A stretch of DNA of 64,000 nt, taken from the NCBI GenBank assembly GCA_018292915.2, contig JACVVK020000226.1, positions 286,001-350,000 on the forward strand, in the 5' to 3' direction. The position numbers and the translations under genes are program-made. The DNA comes from Batillaria attramentaria. Lineage: Eukaryota > Mollusca > Gastropoda > Batillariidae. Below, one piece after another: positions 36,401 through 47,940 of this stretch (position 1 is its first letter; each line of letters opens with the position of its first letter). A model generated the notes under the pieces. The model ran no database searches. It had not been told where the DNA came from and saw only the letters and a list, made by a program, of their open reading frames with translations.

Positions 36401-39400
36401 ATTGCTGGCAGTGGAGAAGATGGTGCTTACGTTGTGAATCTGCTAGATCTGGGTATCTCTGTTGCCTCATCCTTGCTTGAACGTGGCCTGCCAGGAATAG
36501 AAGCAGTTGAGGTGGAATCCTCGGTCAAGCATATCTTTGATGATACAACAGTGGGAGAATCCTTGCTGTCTGATTCAGAGGATAAATTTGAGGACACAGT
36601 GCAAGATGCGTCTGAGGATGGCGGTGCCAGAGCAGGTCAGTCAGAGAAGAGAACAGTGGATGAACTGGAGGACAACGAAAATGAAGTGGAATTCTCACGA
36701 CAGCTAAACCAGCGCGCAGCCCAGCTCGAGAGTACCATGCTTGATGAGCCAGCAGATGGAAAAGTCAGTCCTCAAGAGCAAGACACCACTGGTGTTGCAG
36801 AAGAAAATGCGACAAAAGACAACGAAGACAAGGTGGAAGAAGACGAAGATGACTTCCAGGATGCAATGGAGACAGGCGGTGCCAAGGGAGAAGAGAAAGT
36901 CAACAAACAAGCTGATGATGACCATCAGCTGAAATTCAGGTAAGATTGTTAAATTTTTAAAGTTGTGCCGATTATTTCAGTTTGTTTTACTAGATTTAGT
37001 CTTTAAAATATGCTGAAATTTTCAGCATTGTTGAAGTTTCTCTCTCATCTTGAACACTGTCTGATCTGAAAGTGAAAACATTACCGTCTGTAGTTTGTCT
37101 GTCATGTCAGGACTTCAAATGCACTGTTAGTGTCACATAAAAGAATAATTTACCTTCATGCAGCTTGACTTGTACCGGTATTCTGTTTTTCAGCTGTGTG
37201 GCAGAAGGCCTTGCAGAGCTTGAATGGATAGATGTGCGTGTCTGCTCAGCAAGGTCTGCTGAAGAGTTCTGGTGCCAGTTGCCATCTGCCCAGGATGACC
37301 TAGTCAGAATTGAGTCAGACGCCAACAGCACTGCCGGTCCAGAAAAAGTGCAGAACGTTCAAATTGGACATGTGTATTTGGTCTGTGATCCACAAGCTAC
37401 AATTTACCGCGCCAAAGTTTTGACTGCAGACGAAGGTGTGGAAAGCGTGTCTGTGCTGAAAGTAGACCATGGGGAGGTTGAAACTGTCACCAAAACTTGC
37501 TTGTTCCATCTGACAAATGATCAGCTGAGTGTCCCTGCCCAGGCATTCGCCTGTTGCCTAGATGATGGTGTCCAGCCAAAGCACGCCTGGTTCCTTGATC
37601 TAGTCTCTCGAGGAGAAATGTGTGATAGAGAATTTCAGTTGAAAGTGGTAGGGCGCAAGACTGATGGAACGTTGCTAGTGGATCTTAGGGAAGCACCCTC
37701 TGGTGAGGACTCTTCACAGCTAGTGAAGGACACAACTGAGATCAGGGAAAAAGAAGCAGGCGGGGAGGAAAATGAGGAGGGGAAGAAAAAGGCAGTCGGT
37801 GAGATGTCGATGAATCAGACCCTTGAATTCTCTCAGCCTATATTGCAGTCCACAGTACTGGGAGAAACGATGTGGCAGTCCAGGATAGACAAGTCTGATG
37901 CTGAAAGGGAGTTTAGGTAAGCGAAATTTGTTGTTTGGCTAATGCTTTGAACTGCAACTCAAGTTCTGTTGAACTGTTCTTTACTAATACTTACCAAGCA
38001 TCAAATAGAAGCTTGCAGAGCATGTGGTATTGTGTGTTCTTAGTACAGTCAGTGTCATTATTTTACCACAGTTCAGTACATCCAATCCCAAATTTACGTT
38101 TTGTTTTTATTGTCTTCAGTGTTCAGTACCTGGAAGTTAACAAGGAATATGAGGCGTTGGCAACTGCCAGAGGCGTCCCTGATGCTTTCTACCTGAGCCT
38201 AACCTCTGCGCAGGGTATGCTCAATGCACTTGCTGATGACATTGCAGCAGAGGTTGCTGAGAAGCCAGATGACGGGTTGACAGAATCTGCTGCGGTTGGT
38301 TCTCCTTGCCTGGTGCAAGACAAGACTTCATCATCGTGGTTGCGTGGACAAGTAAAGAGTGTCGCTGGTGAACTTTGCAAGGTAGATAAACTGATCACCT
38401 TTGTACAGTGGAAGCCCCCATATCTCTAGAAATACTCCACTCTGGTCTGGCTTCAGGCAAAGAACATAATGCACATGCCTGATGTGCTTCCTTCATGCTA
38501 ACAGTAAAACAGAATGTAGGGAAATTTCAAAGTATAGTGTGATGTGCTATGTTCGGAGCTATGGTATGCATTTCAGTTAGGGCTGAGTAGCTTTTACACT
38601 TTCTCTGTTTTAACCCTTTCCACACTGACGCTACCGTAATAAGTCTGGCACCAGCTGCCTGGATCCTGTGTTGAGATTGCACCATGTGGGCCAAATGATT
38701 TTATGTTTAGAGGTAGTGTTGCTTACATGTTGTACTTTACTTTGATATCACTGTCAGCGAGAAACCAAGGGAACCTGACGGCAGACATGTTAGAAAGAGA
38801 GGTAAAATGTTAACAAACTGTTCTGACTATAGTCGTAGCTCTGGTAGAATGAGTTAAACAGTAAAGGTAATGGTATAGGAAGCCCTGTGCAGTGTGTGTT
38901 GAAGAATATTCTCATTGGCAATCTGTAATGAACACCTTGTGGCAAATGTGATGCAGGTGCTTTGTGTGGACTCCGGTGCCTGTGTGGAAGCACGGAAAGC
39001 AGATCTGCGGGAATTGCCCAGCCGTTTCTTGGATACCCCTGTGCAGGCTGTGTTGTGCTCCCTTGCTGACCTCGTGCCAGTTGATGGACAGTGGTGTGAT
39101 GATGCCCTGACTTTTTTCACAGGTAGGCTGTGTGTTTTTATCAGTGCTAGATTGGCAGTGCTAGATTGGCAGTGCAAGCTGCGATGATGAAACAACACCT
39201 AAGGGACAAAGTATACTCGGCTCCCTCACATGGGCTAGTGGAGCCATAGGACAGTGAGACAAAATTAAAATATTCATACATTAAACACACTTCTAAAGTC
39301 TTGACTTCATTTCTCCCTTCCTCACGCTCACTCGCTCTGTCTGTGACACACTGAGAGATGATAATACTTTAATCTTCTTATGTTTTCCAGATTTCCTCTC

Positions 39401-41513
39401 ACAAGGCACCCTACGTGTCTACGTATGTGGATATTCTGCAGACGGTAGTGTATGTCGTGTGACAGTTCTAGAACAGCAGACACAGAGCAACAATACCACT
39501 GCTTTCAGCAGGACTGGGAATGAGCCGTCCTTAAACCGAACTCTTGTTGAACTTGGATATGCTGAAGCTGTGGCTGGCTCAGCCCTTGATGTAGAGCTCC
39601 AGCTGGAGAGAACCATCAACGACCCTGATAAACTGGAACAGTTTGGTAAGCACAGAGTTCAGGAAACGTTGCAAAGAATTTGGACTGTTTGAACTTAAAG
39701 CACTCATATGCTCTATTCAGTTTGTCTTTGTCCTATGGCATGATAGAGAAAATGTAGATCACCCTAATGATATTTTTAATTCATCTTGAATGTCTAAAAA
39801 AAAATTATGTTTGGCCACCGAAATGGTGGCAGGTATGTGACAGAGTTCAGGTGGTCCAAGTCTAACTGAAAGTGCCACTGAGTTGTTATTTTACTTTTAA
39901 CAGAACTGCACCAAGTTTAAAAATACTTAGTACCTTGTGGAATTTTTTTTAAGTTTTATTCTTGTATTTGAACACATCTCTTTCACTGGTAGTTAGTCTG
40001 CGCCATTTGATCAGAAACTGTGACACTCTTCCAACTGGTTGACGGGAACCTGTTTTATCAAAACCCACGCTGGCAGAATAATAATAAAAAAAACAGTATC
40101 CAACTGTTTGGCATGCAGCATGCTTACAAACTTAATTTTTGTCTGCACTCTTTTCCAGAGTCTTCATTCACAGAGGTGTCCTGTCAACGTGAAAATTCCA
40201 TCAGTGACGTGAGTGGAGAAGACGAGGAGGCTGAGGGTGAGAATCAGGTAGAAGAGAATGGAATGGTGGATGAGAAGGGTGATGCAAGCAAGCTTCTTCC
40301 CAGGGAGAGTGAACATGCTGTTGAAGGTAAAATAACAATACATCAGTATGAGAACTACATGTAGTAAGTAGTAGTATGTATAATTGTTGAGGTTTCTTTT
40401 TTCTCTCTGTTTTTCATGTATATATATATTTAAATTGAGGTTCTAGATGTTTTAAAATGGAAGTGATGGGGAAAAAAAAACAAATATGGGGAAAAGACAG
40501 TGTTAATTTCTTTCCAACATTTTGTTTAAGAAACTTAACAGACATGGATTGTTTTTCATGACAGATGGCGAACACTGTAAGTATGCTTGTGCTGAATCTG
40601 TAGTGCAAATATAACCGCTCAGCATTGCTGTGAAAAATTAGCTGCTAGTCGGTGTGGTGTGCTGCTGTGTCTTCCTCCATCTCTTCAAATGACATTGCTC
40701 TATTATTTTCCTCTCACTTCAGAATGCATGGAAGTGGCCAGTCACTTTTCATAATGATCATCTTCAGTCTTTTTAGATTCATATACCTGGGACTTTCTTG
40801 TTTGTGATACGTGTGTGTGTGTTGTGGAAGTTGACACTGATTTCTGAAGTATGTGCCTCATTACCTGTCTTTCATTTCATGCTAGCACCAGTAGCAGTCA
40901 CAGACATTCTTACCTATGCATTATCATACTCTCCGCTTTACCCTTCGCCGTATGTTCAGGCGTCTGTAGCTAAATCAATTTGCATGCTAAATCAATTTGC
41001 ATGCTAGATCCACGAAACTTCACGACTCGGTCAATAAGGGTATCGGTGAAGTGCTCACCAAACCTTGTGTGATTTTGTTTGTAAATTTATAAACAGCAAA
41101 GACATTGTATAACAAGAGTTCGCATCCATGATATATGCTGAGGGATAATACATTTTTTCCTCCTTTAAAAGCATGGGTGCGTTTTCACCCATGATATATA
41201 TATGGCGCACAAGTTTTTAGGCGGCGTACGGGGAAGGATAACTATGTGGTGGTGGAATCCTACACTTCCGTCAGCTTCTTCTTGCTTACACCCTTTCTCT
41301 GTAGCACAAGATAATGTGTCATTTTTTTTGTGTGTCTAAATACATGTGTATACATGTATGTACAGTTATTATCACTTGATTCTACTGCAATTAAATTCAG
41401 CATTGATACTTAACAAATGTGTAGAAAGAGAAAAATGATAGTGTCAGCAGGTGTAAAATTCACGAAAAGAAATAATGCAACTAGTTAATGAGCTTCCCCT
41501 TGATTCATGCTGC

Positions 41514-41544
<31 letters not shown>

Positions 41545-44165
41545 GGTTTGGCTTGTTTTTAAAAAAAAAATTTAAAAAAAAGGGGGGGGGGTGTAAAAAA
41601 AAGTTTAATAACATTCATTTTGTTTACGTGGGTAAGCACTTGTTTAGTTTGATATTAATTAGTGTTGAACATTAATCAGTGGGCAATGGACAGTTTCCTC
41701 AAGATCTTGGTTCAGAAACATTAAATCAAAACTTGACATAATTTGTGAAACTGAAAGACAAGAACTTTATATGAATATAGTAGTGTCTTTTTATTTCAGA
41801 GAAACAAGAGCTGTGTGATTCAGTCAGCAGTGGGATGGAGAGCGGTGTGACTTCTACAGTCCATGGTGATAATACTGGTGCTGACATTGACCTTAATGAC
41901 AGGGGTGATTTTGGTGCTGCAAATCAGACTGTTGTCGTGCCTCCTGACACTGAGGGCGAACTGTTGCAGGCATGCAAGAGCAATTTTGACACTGTTCTGC
42001 AAGAGCTCTTAGTAAAGTTTAGTTCAGGAAAGTTTGATGCTTGTAGCCCAAGCAAGACTCGGCATGCTGATACAGTAAAATCTGAAGTGAGTGAGAAAGA
42101 GAGCTGTGAGTGTGTGTGTATAGGGGGTTTGGATGAGGGAGCAGGGGCTGGGACAGTTAGTGTGTTGAGTGAAAAACAGGAGACGGCGGAGTTGTTTGTG
42201 ATGGAAAAATCGGCAGTGCACGTGTCAGATGATGCGGTGTGTGTGGAGAATGGTAATGATTTTGTGCAGGATGAACAAGAGGCTGGCAAATTTGAAGATG
42301 TGGTTTCTAGCAGTATTGTAGGGGACAGCAGGAATGATGATCTTGAATGTGGAACATGTCTGTCTGGTGTTAATGGTGAGGAGGACCTGTCGGCCACCAG
42401 CAGCCAGGGTGACAAAGCGCAGTCTCCTCTCTCTCTGAGTCAAATCACGAGAGACGTGCTGTGTCTGATGAATGCACAAAATGTGCAAGGTGGTGATGAC
42501 ATCGTGGTTGAGATGCAGTCAGAATCTGGCAGAAGAGTGTGTTCTGAGATAAGCTCAGTGCATGGGACCTGCTCTGCTCCAAACAGTGACATCAATGGAA
42601 ATGTTTGTCCTGATAATGTGCCAAACGGTGAGGTTTACATCTCTGATGGTCAAGCTGAAAGTGGTTCATCTCCTTCAGACCACCTCCTCGAAGGCCGGAT
42701 GCCTTGTGAGTCCAGTTCTGACATCCCTGAGCAAGTGGACACTTACGATACAGGATCAAGTCAAGTGAAAACAGTTTCTGACCCCACTGATGTGAATCAT
42801 GGCACCACACCGCTGCCTTCAGATGAGCCTGATGAAAAAGATGTCCTCTGCTCTGTGTCCTCAGTAAGTGTTTCCAAAACAACTGCAAGCGCTGAGTTCG
42901 CTCAAGAAGAGATTATCAGCAGAGATGGTGTAGAGGAGGAAAGTACACCAGACAACTCATTGCCGGTTTGTGTTGAAAACAGTCTTCAGCTTGCATCTAA
43001 TTTGGACCGAGATCTGTGTGAGTGTCCTCTTCCACCCTCGCCGCTTTTGACCTTCGATGCCTCTCCCAGGATGGAAGCCGAGAGTGTAGAGAAGCCAACA
43101 CTGAATGAGAAAATCACATCCGAGATTGAAGTCCCACTTCCTACAGCTGCCATGCGGGATGAAGCCTTCACTACAGATCTGCCACTGTCTGGTGGTCGTG
43201 GTGCAGTAGAGCAAATCGTTTCCAGCAACTTGGCTCCAGAGAATAGAGTTTCTGAAGAAGAAGAACTGCAGTCAACTGAGATCAGCTCAGTGTCTAGTGA
43301 TCTGCCCTTCTGTGGGGCTATTGCTGAACACACTGATCAGCCACTGGAGGAAGTGCAAACCATTATCAGACAACTTGTCGCTTCAGTTGATACAGCACAG
43401 ACGGAGAAGTTCCACCTTGACTCACAGCTTGATGTGTATGACTCAGGTACCCTGACTCCGGTAGAAGTTTCCCCAAACGAGTGTAGCGAGAGGGAGGAAG
43501 ACGACAGTGGTGATGACAAACTAGTAACTGCATTGGAATTGGAAGCGATGACTGTGCAGATGGAGAGCATGGCTGTGTTGGAGGCAGACCAACGTGAGGC
43601 AGATGATGCCGAAGAGCTGCTGGAGCAAATGGCCGAACTCATTGACCAGTACGGCAACATCATCAATCCTCTAGGTGACAGTGAGTTGTGTGAAGGCTCC
43701 GACTTGAACCACTCCCATGCCGAACCAAGTAAAGATACAGAAAATGGATTGCCGACAGAAGAATGTAGCAAGCACATGCAAGTCAGGATACTGATGGAAG
43801 CTGGGGAACAGAAAACATCAGTATTTGATGCTGGAGAGAAAGAAACGGGGGAGAAAGAAACAGGGATTTTCCTTGAAGAATTTGAAGTAAATGTGCTAGG
43901 AGATCCTGAAAACTGCACATACCTTGAGCACACCGCAGGTCGTGACAGCGAAGATGCACCGGATAGAGGTGACACTTGTGCAGGGATGCAGGCGATGCAA
44001 CCAGATGATGACGCGCATCTGTTTCGATGTGAAGGCGAACAGTTGCAAGAGGTGCTTGAGCACACTGGGTGCACAGACGACAGAGAGGCTTATGGCATTA
44101 CTTGTGAGGAAGCGGAACTGGCAGCAGAGCCTTGCATGGCCACAGAACCAGATAACAGAGATTGA
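24450..44165 (+). CDS. tud: multi-Tudor-domain germ-granule scaffold (Tudor-like), complete, 14 coding exons
   Basis: Exons: 24450-24599, 24876-24987, 25341-26089, 26925-27169, 27866-28049, 30723-31463, 31949-35991, 36382-36939, 37194-37916, 38120-38381, 38957-39122, 39391-39645, 40159-40326 and 41800-44165. They sum to 10722 nt (3573 residues plus stop), and every junction keeps frame. An in-frame TAA 12 nt before the ATG supports the start. Canonical Tudor cores, each with a W-Y-R block and a (F/V)-(V/I/L)-D-(Y/F)-G-N block, lie near residues 80, 332, 540, 742, 934, 1159, 1400, 1575, 1780 and 1998. Two degenerate ones lie near 2331 and 2573. Each is preceded by an FYVQL-type segment, as in extended Tudor domains that bind symmetrically dimethylated arginine of Piwi proteins. 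A disordered acidic tail of about 790 residues follows. Drosophila Tudor has 11 such repeats and vertebrate TDRD6/TDRD15 fewer. No RING, MYND, KH or helicase domain is seen. Role in germ granules and the piRNA pathway is inferred from the family. Confidence 0.92.
25341..26089 (+). CDS. Tudor gene exon 3: end of repeat 1, linker, start of repeat 2; GC donor
   Basis: Entered in phase 1 through TCTCTGCAG. It completes Tudor 1 (VLFVDFGNTDFV), carries a linker of about 150 residues, and ends with the first half of Tudor 2 (TWYRATVEK). The only frame-preserving exit is AG|GCAAGT at 26089/26090, a GC-type donor. Joined to the acceptor at 26924 it gives WYRATVEK-VTGREVTVYF, a seamless Tudor core. Confidence 0.85.
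27204..27641. mobile_element. MITE-like element in Tudor intron 4
   Basis: Terminal inverted repeats CAGGGGTGCCACTTT and AAAGTGGCACCCCTG bound 438 bp, flanked by the 6-bp direct repeat CAGCTT. The left terminal region is itself duplicated in tandem (27204 and 27277). A C-run of about 22 lies near 27553. Noncoding. The CAGGG start resembles hAT-type ends, but hAT elements usually make 8-bp duplications, so the superfamily is open. Confidence 0.7.
29024..30379. mobile_element. TA-flanked TIR element nested in the preceding one
   Basis: Both ends carry CAGTAGAAACTT..TTGAGCGAC in inverted orientation (21 of 23 bases agree), flanked by TA on each side (29022-29023 and 30380-30381), as expected for Tc1/mariner/pogo-type insertion. 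The 1356-bp interior is GC-rich and non-coding, and includes a block repeated about three times (GGAATTCA(G/A)(T/C)CGGA(C/T)TAAACTC) and GT/GA microsatellites. It is a non-autonomous element. Confidence 0.8.
29640..30045. repeat. tandem blocks within the nested element
   Basis: The block from GCCGCT(A/G)GGAATTCA through GATTTGACACTTAGCAAAC occurs at about 29620, 29815 and 29994, separated by (GT)n and (GA)n-rich spacers with CACTGCCACCGTGACGGTGA, so the period is about 180-195 bp. Confidence 0.8.
30723..31463 (+). CDS. Tudor gene exon 6: repeat 3 and start of repeat 4
   Basis: Phase 0 at both ends. Holds FYVQLADN, AWYRGVVRG and VQFVDFGNSEKV (Tudor 3), then FYVQLADR of the next extended domain. 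The preceding intron is mostly transposon. Confidence 0.88.
31949..35991 (+). CDS. Tudor gene exon 7: giant exon with repeats 4-10
   Basis: A 4043-nt exon entered at phase 0 (CTGTTACAG|GTAGGG) and left in phase 2 (GAAAA|GTGAGA). It encodes residues 728-2074 with seven Tudor cores. FG/SPQ-rich disordered linkers lie between repeats 5 and 6 (about 32869-33060) and between 6 and 7 (about 33541-33800), with GFG, FGG and SPQ motifs and a single RPRG. The aromatic and Asn residues of the methyl-arginine cage region look intact in all seven. Confidence 0.92.
36382..38381 (+). CDS. Tudor gene exons 8-10: acidic linker, degenerate repeat 11, first half of repeat 12
   Basis: Exon 8 (36382-36939) is a Glu/Asp-rich disordered segment. 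Exon 9 (37194-37916) has FWCQL and IYRAKV, but the core reads VDHGEVETV instead of VDYGNTE. Exon 10 (38120-38381) has FYLSL and SWLRGQV, joined in exon 11 (38957-39122) to LCVDSGACVEA. The last two repeats thus keep the fold signature but have lost the aromatic and Asn positions. Confidence 0.82.
41800..44165 (+). CDS. Tudor gene exon 14: long acidic disordered C-terminal tail
   Basis: A 2366-nt final exon entered in phase 1 (TTTATTTCAG). It encodes about 788 residues rich in Glu, Asp, Ser and Val, with no recognised domain. A likely amphipathic helix lies near 43540-43675 (MTVQMESMAVLE, then AEELLEQMAELIDQYG). It reads without a stop to TGA at 44163-44165. Long minus-strand open frames here are shadows. 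Confidence 0.82.
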
Positions 44166-44854
44166 TTAAAGACAACCTGGGCACACACTTCTGACAATGA
44201 GGAGTGCCACTACGCACTTCTTACCCAATCATCTTTTCTCTGCTAATTCAAACTTTTCGCATAGAAGCAAGGGAAGGAGAGGGGAACGGCCTTTTTATTA
44301 GGAAGTTCAGTTTCACAATAATTATAGGATATAACCACATGTTAATTATGAGACTTGCCAGAATAGTTGTCTTCAGTACCGTTGTGTCTGCAATGAAAGA
44401 TGTACAGACTGCAAGGTTATGAATGTTGATGACTGAGGGGCGAGTGGTGTTTTCAGTTGTGAAAGGCTTTAGTGGGTTTTTTGTTTGTTTGCCCCCCCCC
44501 CTCCCCCAACACACACACACACACTGAGTTAAACTTTTCAGTTGTAGTGGTATACAAGTAAATACTTACCCTAAAGCGCTTCATCCTCTTGTTTTCTTTC
44601 TCTAGTTTGGTGTTTTGCATTTTATCTTCAAATGACATTGTCTGGTCTATGTGGTCAATGACAACTTTTTTTAACATGGCTTCGTGCAGCAAACTAGATG
44701 GTCCAGCACCTTTGTAGTTTGTGTTTTGAAGAAAGGAAAGTTTCGATAACCCATTGATTTACTTAGCAAGAGTCAACACGTGCTGTTTGTTAAATATGGA
44801 ATGGAAATTATTGCCCTTGGTAGCTCAATTTTTAGAGAGTTTCTTTGCCCCTAT

Positions 44855-44874
44855 TCTCTCTCTCTCTCTCTCTG

Positions 44875-44924
<50 letters not shown>
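44855..44924. repeat. (TC)n-(CA)n compound microsatellite
   Basis: About ten TC units followed by about 24 CA units, in the Tudor 3' UTR. Confidence 0.9.
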
Positions 44925-44929
<5 letters not shown>

Positions 44930-45664
44930 TAGAGGCTTGGTGCATTGCCCCTTGTACATGCAATTCTGAAATGAATTTATATCTTGTACAATGTATGTAT
45001 GATAAAGTTTGCAGTGAAAGCTGCCTTTTATGTACAGGTTGCCGTTAATGTTAATTAGTTAGATCTTTTCAGTTTTCATGATTTTTGGTTTATGTTCAGT
45101 GTTGGCAATTTGCCTACCTTTAAATTTCACTTTGTCAGTGCAGTGCCTGTTCATTGATGCTGTGTTCGTAGTGCTCTAGTTTTACTGCAGCTGTACAGAT
45201 AATAGGGATTGTTCTTTTTCATTATTAAGTGCTTACTATCCCATGATATCTGCAGTACCTACTCTCATGTTGTTATATTCATGTTTTCTGATTCATGCAG
45301 TGCTGAGTGCCTGATTTGTATAACCCTTGAATACTACTACTTATGTTGCATCCTCCTATATGCGTAAGTGAAGCTACTTACCATTCAGAATTTCTGCCTG
45401 ATAATGATAGGTAAGGCTCACGACACAGGGGAAACGTTGCAGCTACTAACCATTCAGAATTTTGGCCTGATGACAGATTGTTGGGTTTAGTCCCAAGACT
45501 AAATTGCAAGTGTGGAAAAAATGTCTTTCTGTGAAGTCATTGTAATCTTTTAATCTGCCCGTTTAAAAGGGTTGTTTTTTTTGTTTTTTTTTTCATTTAA
45601 ACATGTTATAGTGGTACCTTTTAATAACAGCTAATGTAATGCAAGAAAGAATGACTGTATGTGA

Positions 45665-45670
45665 AATAAA
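45665..45670 (+). terminator. poly(A) signal AATAAA of the Tudor gene
   Basis: AATAAA followed by a GT-rich stretch, 1.5 kb after the stop codon. It is the first well-placed signal in that orientation. Confidence 0.55.
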
Positions 45671-45770
45671 GTTCTTGAAATTTTCTGACAGGCTTGTCTC
45701 ACCCTAACAGGAAAATTACTGGTGTAATTTTCACTAGACGTATATATATATCTATACCTCCACTACTATC

Positions 45771-45943
45771 GGGAGCCAGGGTGGCCGAATGGTAGAGTGT
45801 TAGACTTCTAATGTTCGGGTCGTGAGTTCGTATCCTGGTTGGGGCCAAATATTTGTGCTCGCTTTTTCATCATTGCCCCGTGTTTGATATCACCCACATG
45901 TGGTGGAAAAAGGACGTTAAACCCCCAAACACACCCACCCCCC
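45771..45943 (+). mobile_element. tRNA-headed SINE, copy 1
   Basis: The head GGGAGCCAGGGTGGCCGAAT with an A-box-like TGGCCGAATGG and a B-box-like GGTCGTGAGTTCG is followed by a shared body (AAATATTTGTGCT, TTTGATATCACCC) and the tail GTGGAAAAAGGACGTTAAAC. About 172 bp, the same as copies 2 and 3. No clear target-site duplication. Confidence 0.85.
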
Positions 45944-47250
45944 ATCAGGCACACAGCAGGAGAATGAAACGTGGATATGACGCAGAGGTATGTTCCTTTG
46001 GAAATTTCATATGATTTTCATGAAACTCAGAACAGTAATGCATGTCACAAACTGCAGGTGCAAAGTCGTAAGCAAAAAAGAAATCATCTGGGTTGTTAAA
46101 CCATTACTCTCCGTATGTTCCAGAGTATACATCATTGTAACATCAGATAAATATGTACAATAATGATACATGTGACATCATCTACCTGCACGTACAAGAT
46201 CTCCTTTCCTTCAAAACTGTTGTAACTGTCAGACCTCATTCCCCTTGAGGGAGCATTTATTAGTTCTATGGATTGCCTTTTTTTCTCTTTTTTTTTTAAC
46301 AATGCTGGAAGATTTGTTTGGTAAATCTACACCAACAATGTATATCCTTTTACTTTGAAAAGCAACAACATTCTGTGTGCTTAACTTTTTTGGTAAAGAA
46401 TACCAAGCTTTCAAATCTAAGATGAATGACACTTTCAGTTTCCATATTTGCTGGAGGCTTTGTGTATGTGACACTTGTGTTTTGGGGTTACTTGTGATTC
46501 TTGTACATGGACTATGGTACCATTTAAATCAATCTTTGTTTCCCATATGGGCTGTATTCCTGTAACACGGCTGCAGAATCGCAGCTGTCAACGGAAAGAA
46601 ACTAAGTGTATTCAAATTTCAATAAATCTGAGGAAAGGAAACGCTTTCACTAGTTTCGTTTCTGGGGAGTGGATGTGAGAAAGGAACAGTGGACAGTGCT
46701 TCCAATCTGATAATGGGTATTTAAACGATGGCCTGCCTCCCGCAGAGGAACTTGAGTGCCTTTAAACCAAAGCATGCAAGCACATCACATCCGCACATAC
46801 ATGAACTAACAGCAAGTTCATGTGTATACATCATTTTAATTGATTTTGTGTGATATTGCAGAAGAAATCTCAATAAAATTAATTTGATAATGCACTCCAT
46901 CATATCGTAAAATAAATGCACAAGGATGAGGAGAGGTCCACCTGCAAAAGATGAGGAGAGGTCCACCTGCAAAGGTACATGCATAGAATCACTTCCCACA
47001 TTTCTGTTTACCCCCTTTTGACTTCAAAAGCCAAAGCAGGGGGCTGCACTTTGTGACCGCGGCATGCAGGAAAGTCACCAGAAATACCAGAAATATAAAT
47101 TGCAGTTCTTCCATTGTGACGACCACGGTCATCATTTTGACCATCATTGTATTGGTGGTTAGCGGTTTTCCGTTCCGCGGCCCTCCCGTTTGGAATGGGA
47201 TTTTGAACGTGCGCACTTGATGCTGTGCGTGTGTGTATATAACACAAAGC

Positions 47251-47545
47251 CGAGACAGGCAACGTAAACGAGTCTGTACGTAATTAGACTCGATTTGTCT
47301 AAATACTCTCATCCCACCAGTCGGTGGTGTAGTGGTTAAGACCTTGTCACCAATGCGAGACACTTGATGATATTGTGGGTGCATGTGTACACGAAGGCAA
47401 GACAGGCACCGTAAACGAGTCTGTACGTAATTAGACTCGATTTGTCTATTCCCACCAGTTGGTGGTCTAGCAGTAGTGTTTAAGACTTTGTCACCATTGC
47501 AAGAGGCCAGGTTCGAGTCCCACCCGGGGCGAAGAATTTTTCTTT
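47251..47545. repeat. 147-bp tandem duplication including a tRNA-like head
   Basis: The block 'GTAAACGAGTCTGTACG...GACTCGATTTGTCTA...CCCACCAGT(C/T)GGTGGT' occurs at 47263 and 47411. Both copies include an A-box-like GGTGGTGTAGTGGTTAAGAC. Only the second is followed by the rest of the SINE. Confidence 0.8.
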
Positions 47546-47837
47546 CTCGTATGTGGCACCGTTCATTCGGGCCGACCGTTTGGGGTTCTCTCCGGGTACT
47601 CCGGCTTCCTCCCCCTCTGCTTTGGAAATGTTCAGCCCACAAAATTCAAAAATAAAAGCAAATCTAAAATTCCGAAACTTAAATTGCTGAGCTGGCCCTT
47701 CGCACCACATGTGTTCATGTCCATTATGTGAGAGAATGCGTGTGATTCTCGTGGGCGTGCGTGTTGGGTTTAGCTCGCAGCGCTTTGAGCCAAATATTTG
47801 GGATAAAGCGCCTATATTAATGCGCTTATTATGAATA
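47458..47837 (+). mobile_element. second SINE family with consensus B box and GCGCTTTGAG tail
   Basis: The tRNA-like head has a perfect B box, GGTTCGAGTCC (47510-47520). The body has a CTCTCCGGGTACTCCGGCTT segment, and the 3' end has GCGCTTTGAG...GGATAAAGCGCC, a tail type seen in many animal SINE/LINE partners. The body segment resembles central domains shared between distant SINEs; which one cannot be decided here. Confidence 0.65.
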
Positions 47838-47940
47838 CAGTGTATTACCAAATTCCTGCCCATCGGAACCTGGTGATTCCGGATCAGTTGGTGATTCTCA
47901 CATAATATGCACACAGTATGGTAGTCTTCCACTTCTACTG

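Larger units (their letters stand above)
44166..45690 (+). other. Tudor gene 3' UTR
   Basis: No coding signal. Includes a C-run and (CA)n at 44491-44525, (TC)n/(CA)n at 44855-44924 and a small duplicated block ('ACCATTCAGAATTT', 45380 and 45451). It ends just after a canonical poly(A) signal. Confidence 0.6.

Noticed and set aside
43337..44074. 245-residue minus-strand frame opposite the Tudor tail exon
   Set aside because: Shadow of the Glu/Asp-rich coding strand, giving a Ser/Cys-rich translation with no domain and no splice context.
46989..47642. 217-residue minus-strand frame
   Set aside because: Runs through the tandem-duplicated SINE head and body; repeated peptide only reflects the DNA repeat.
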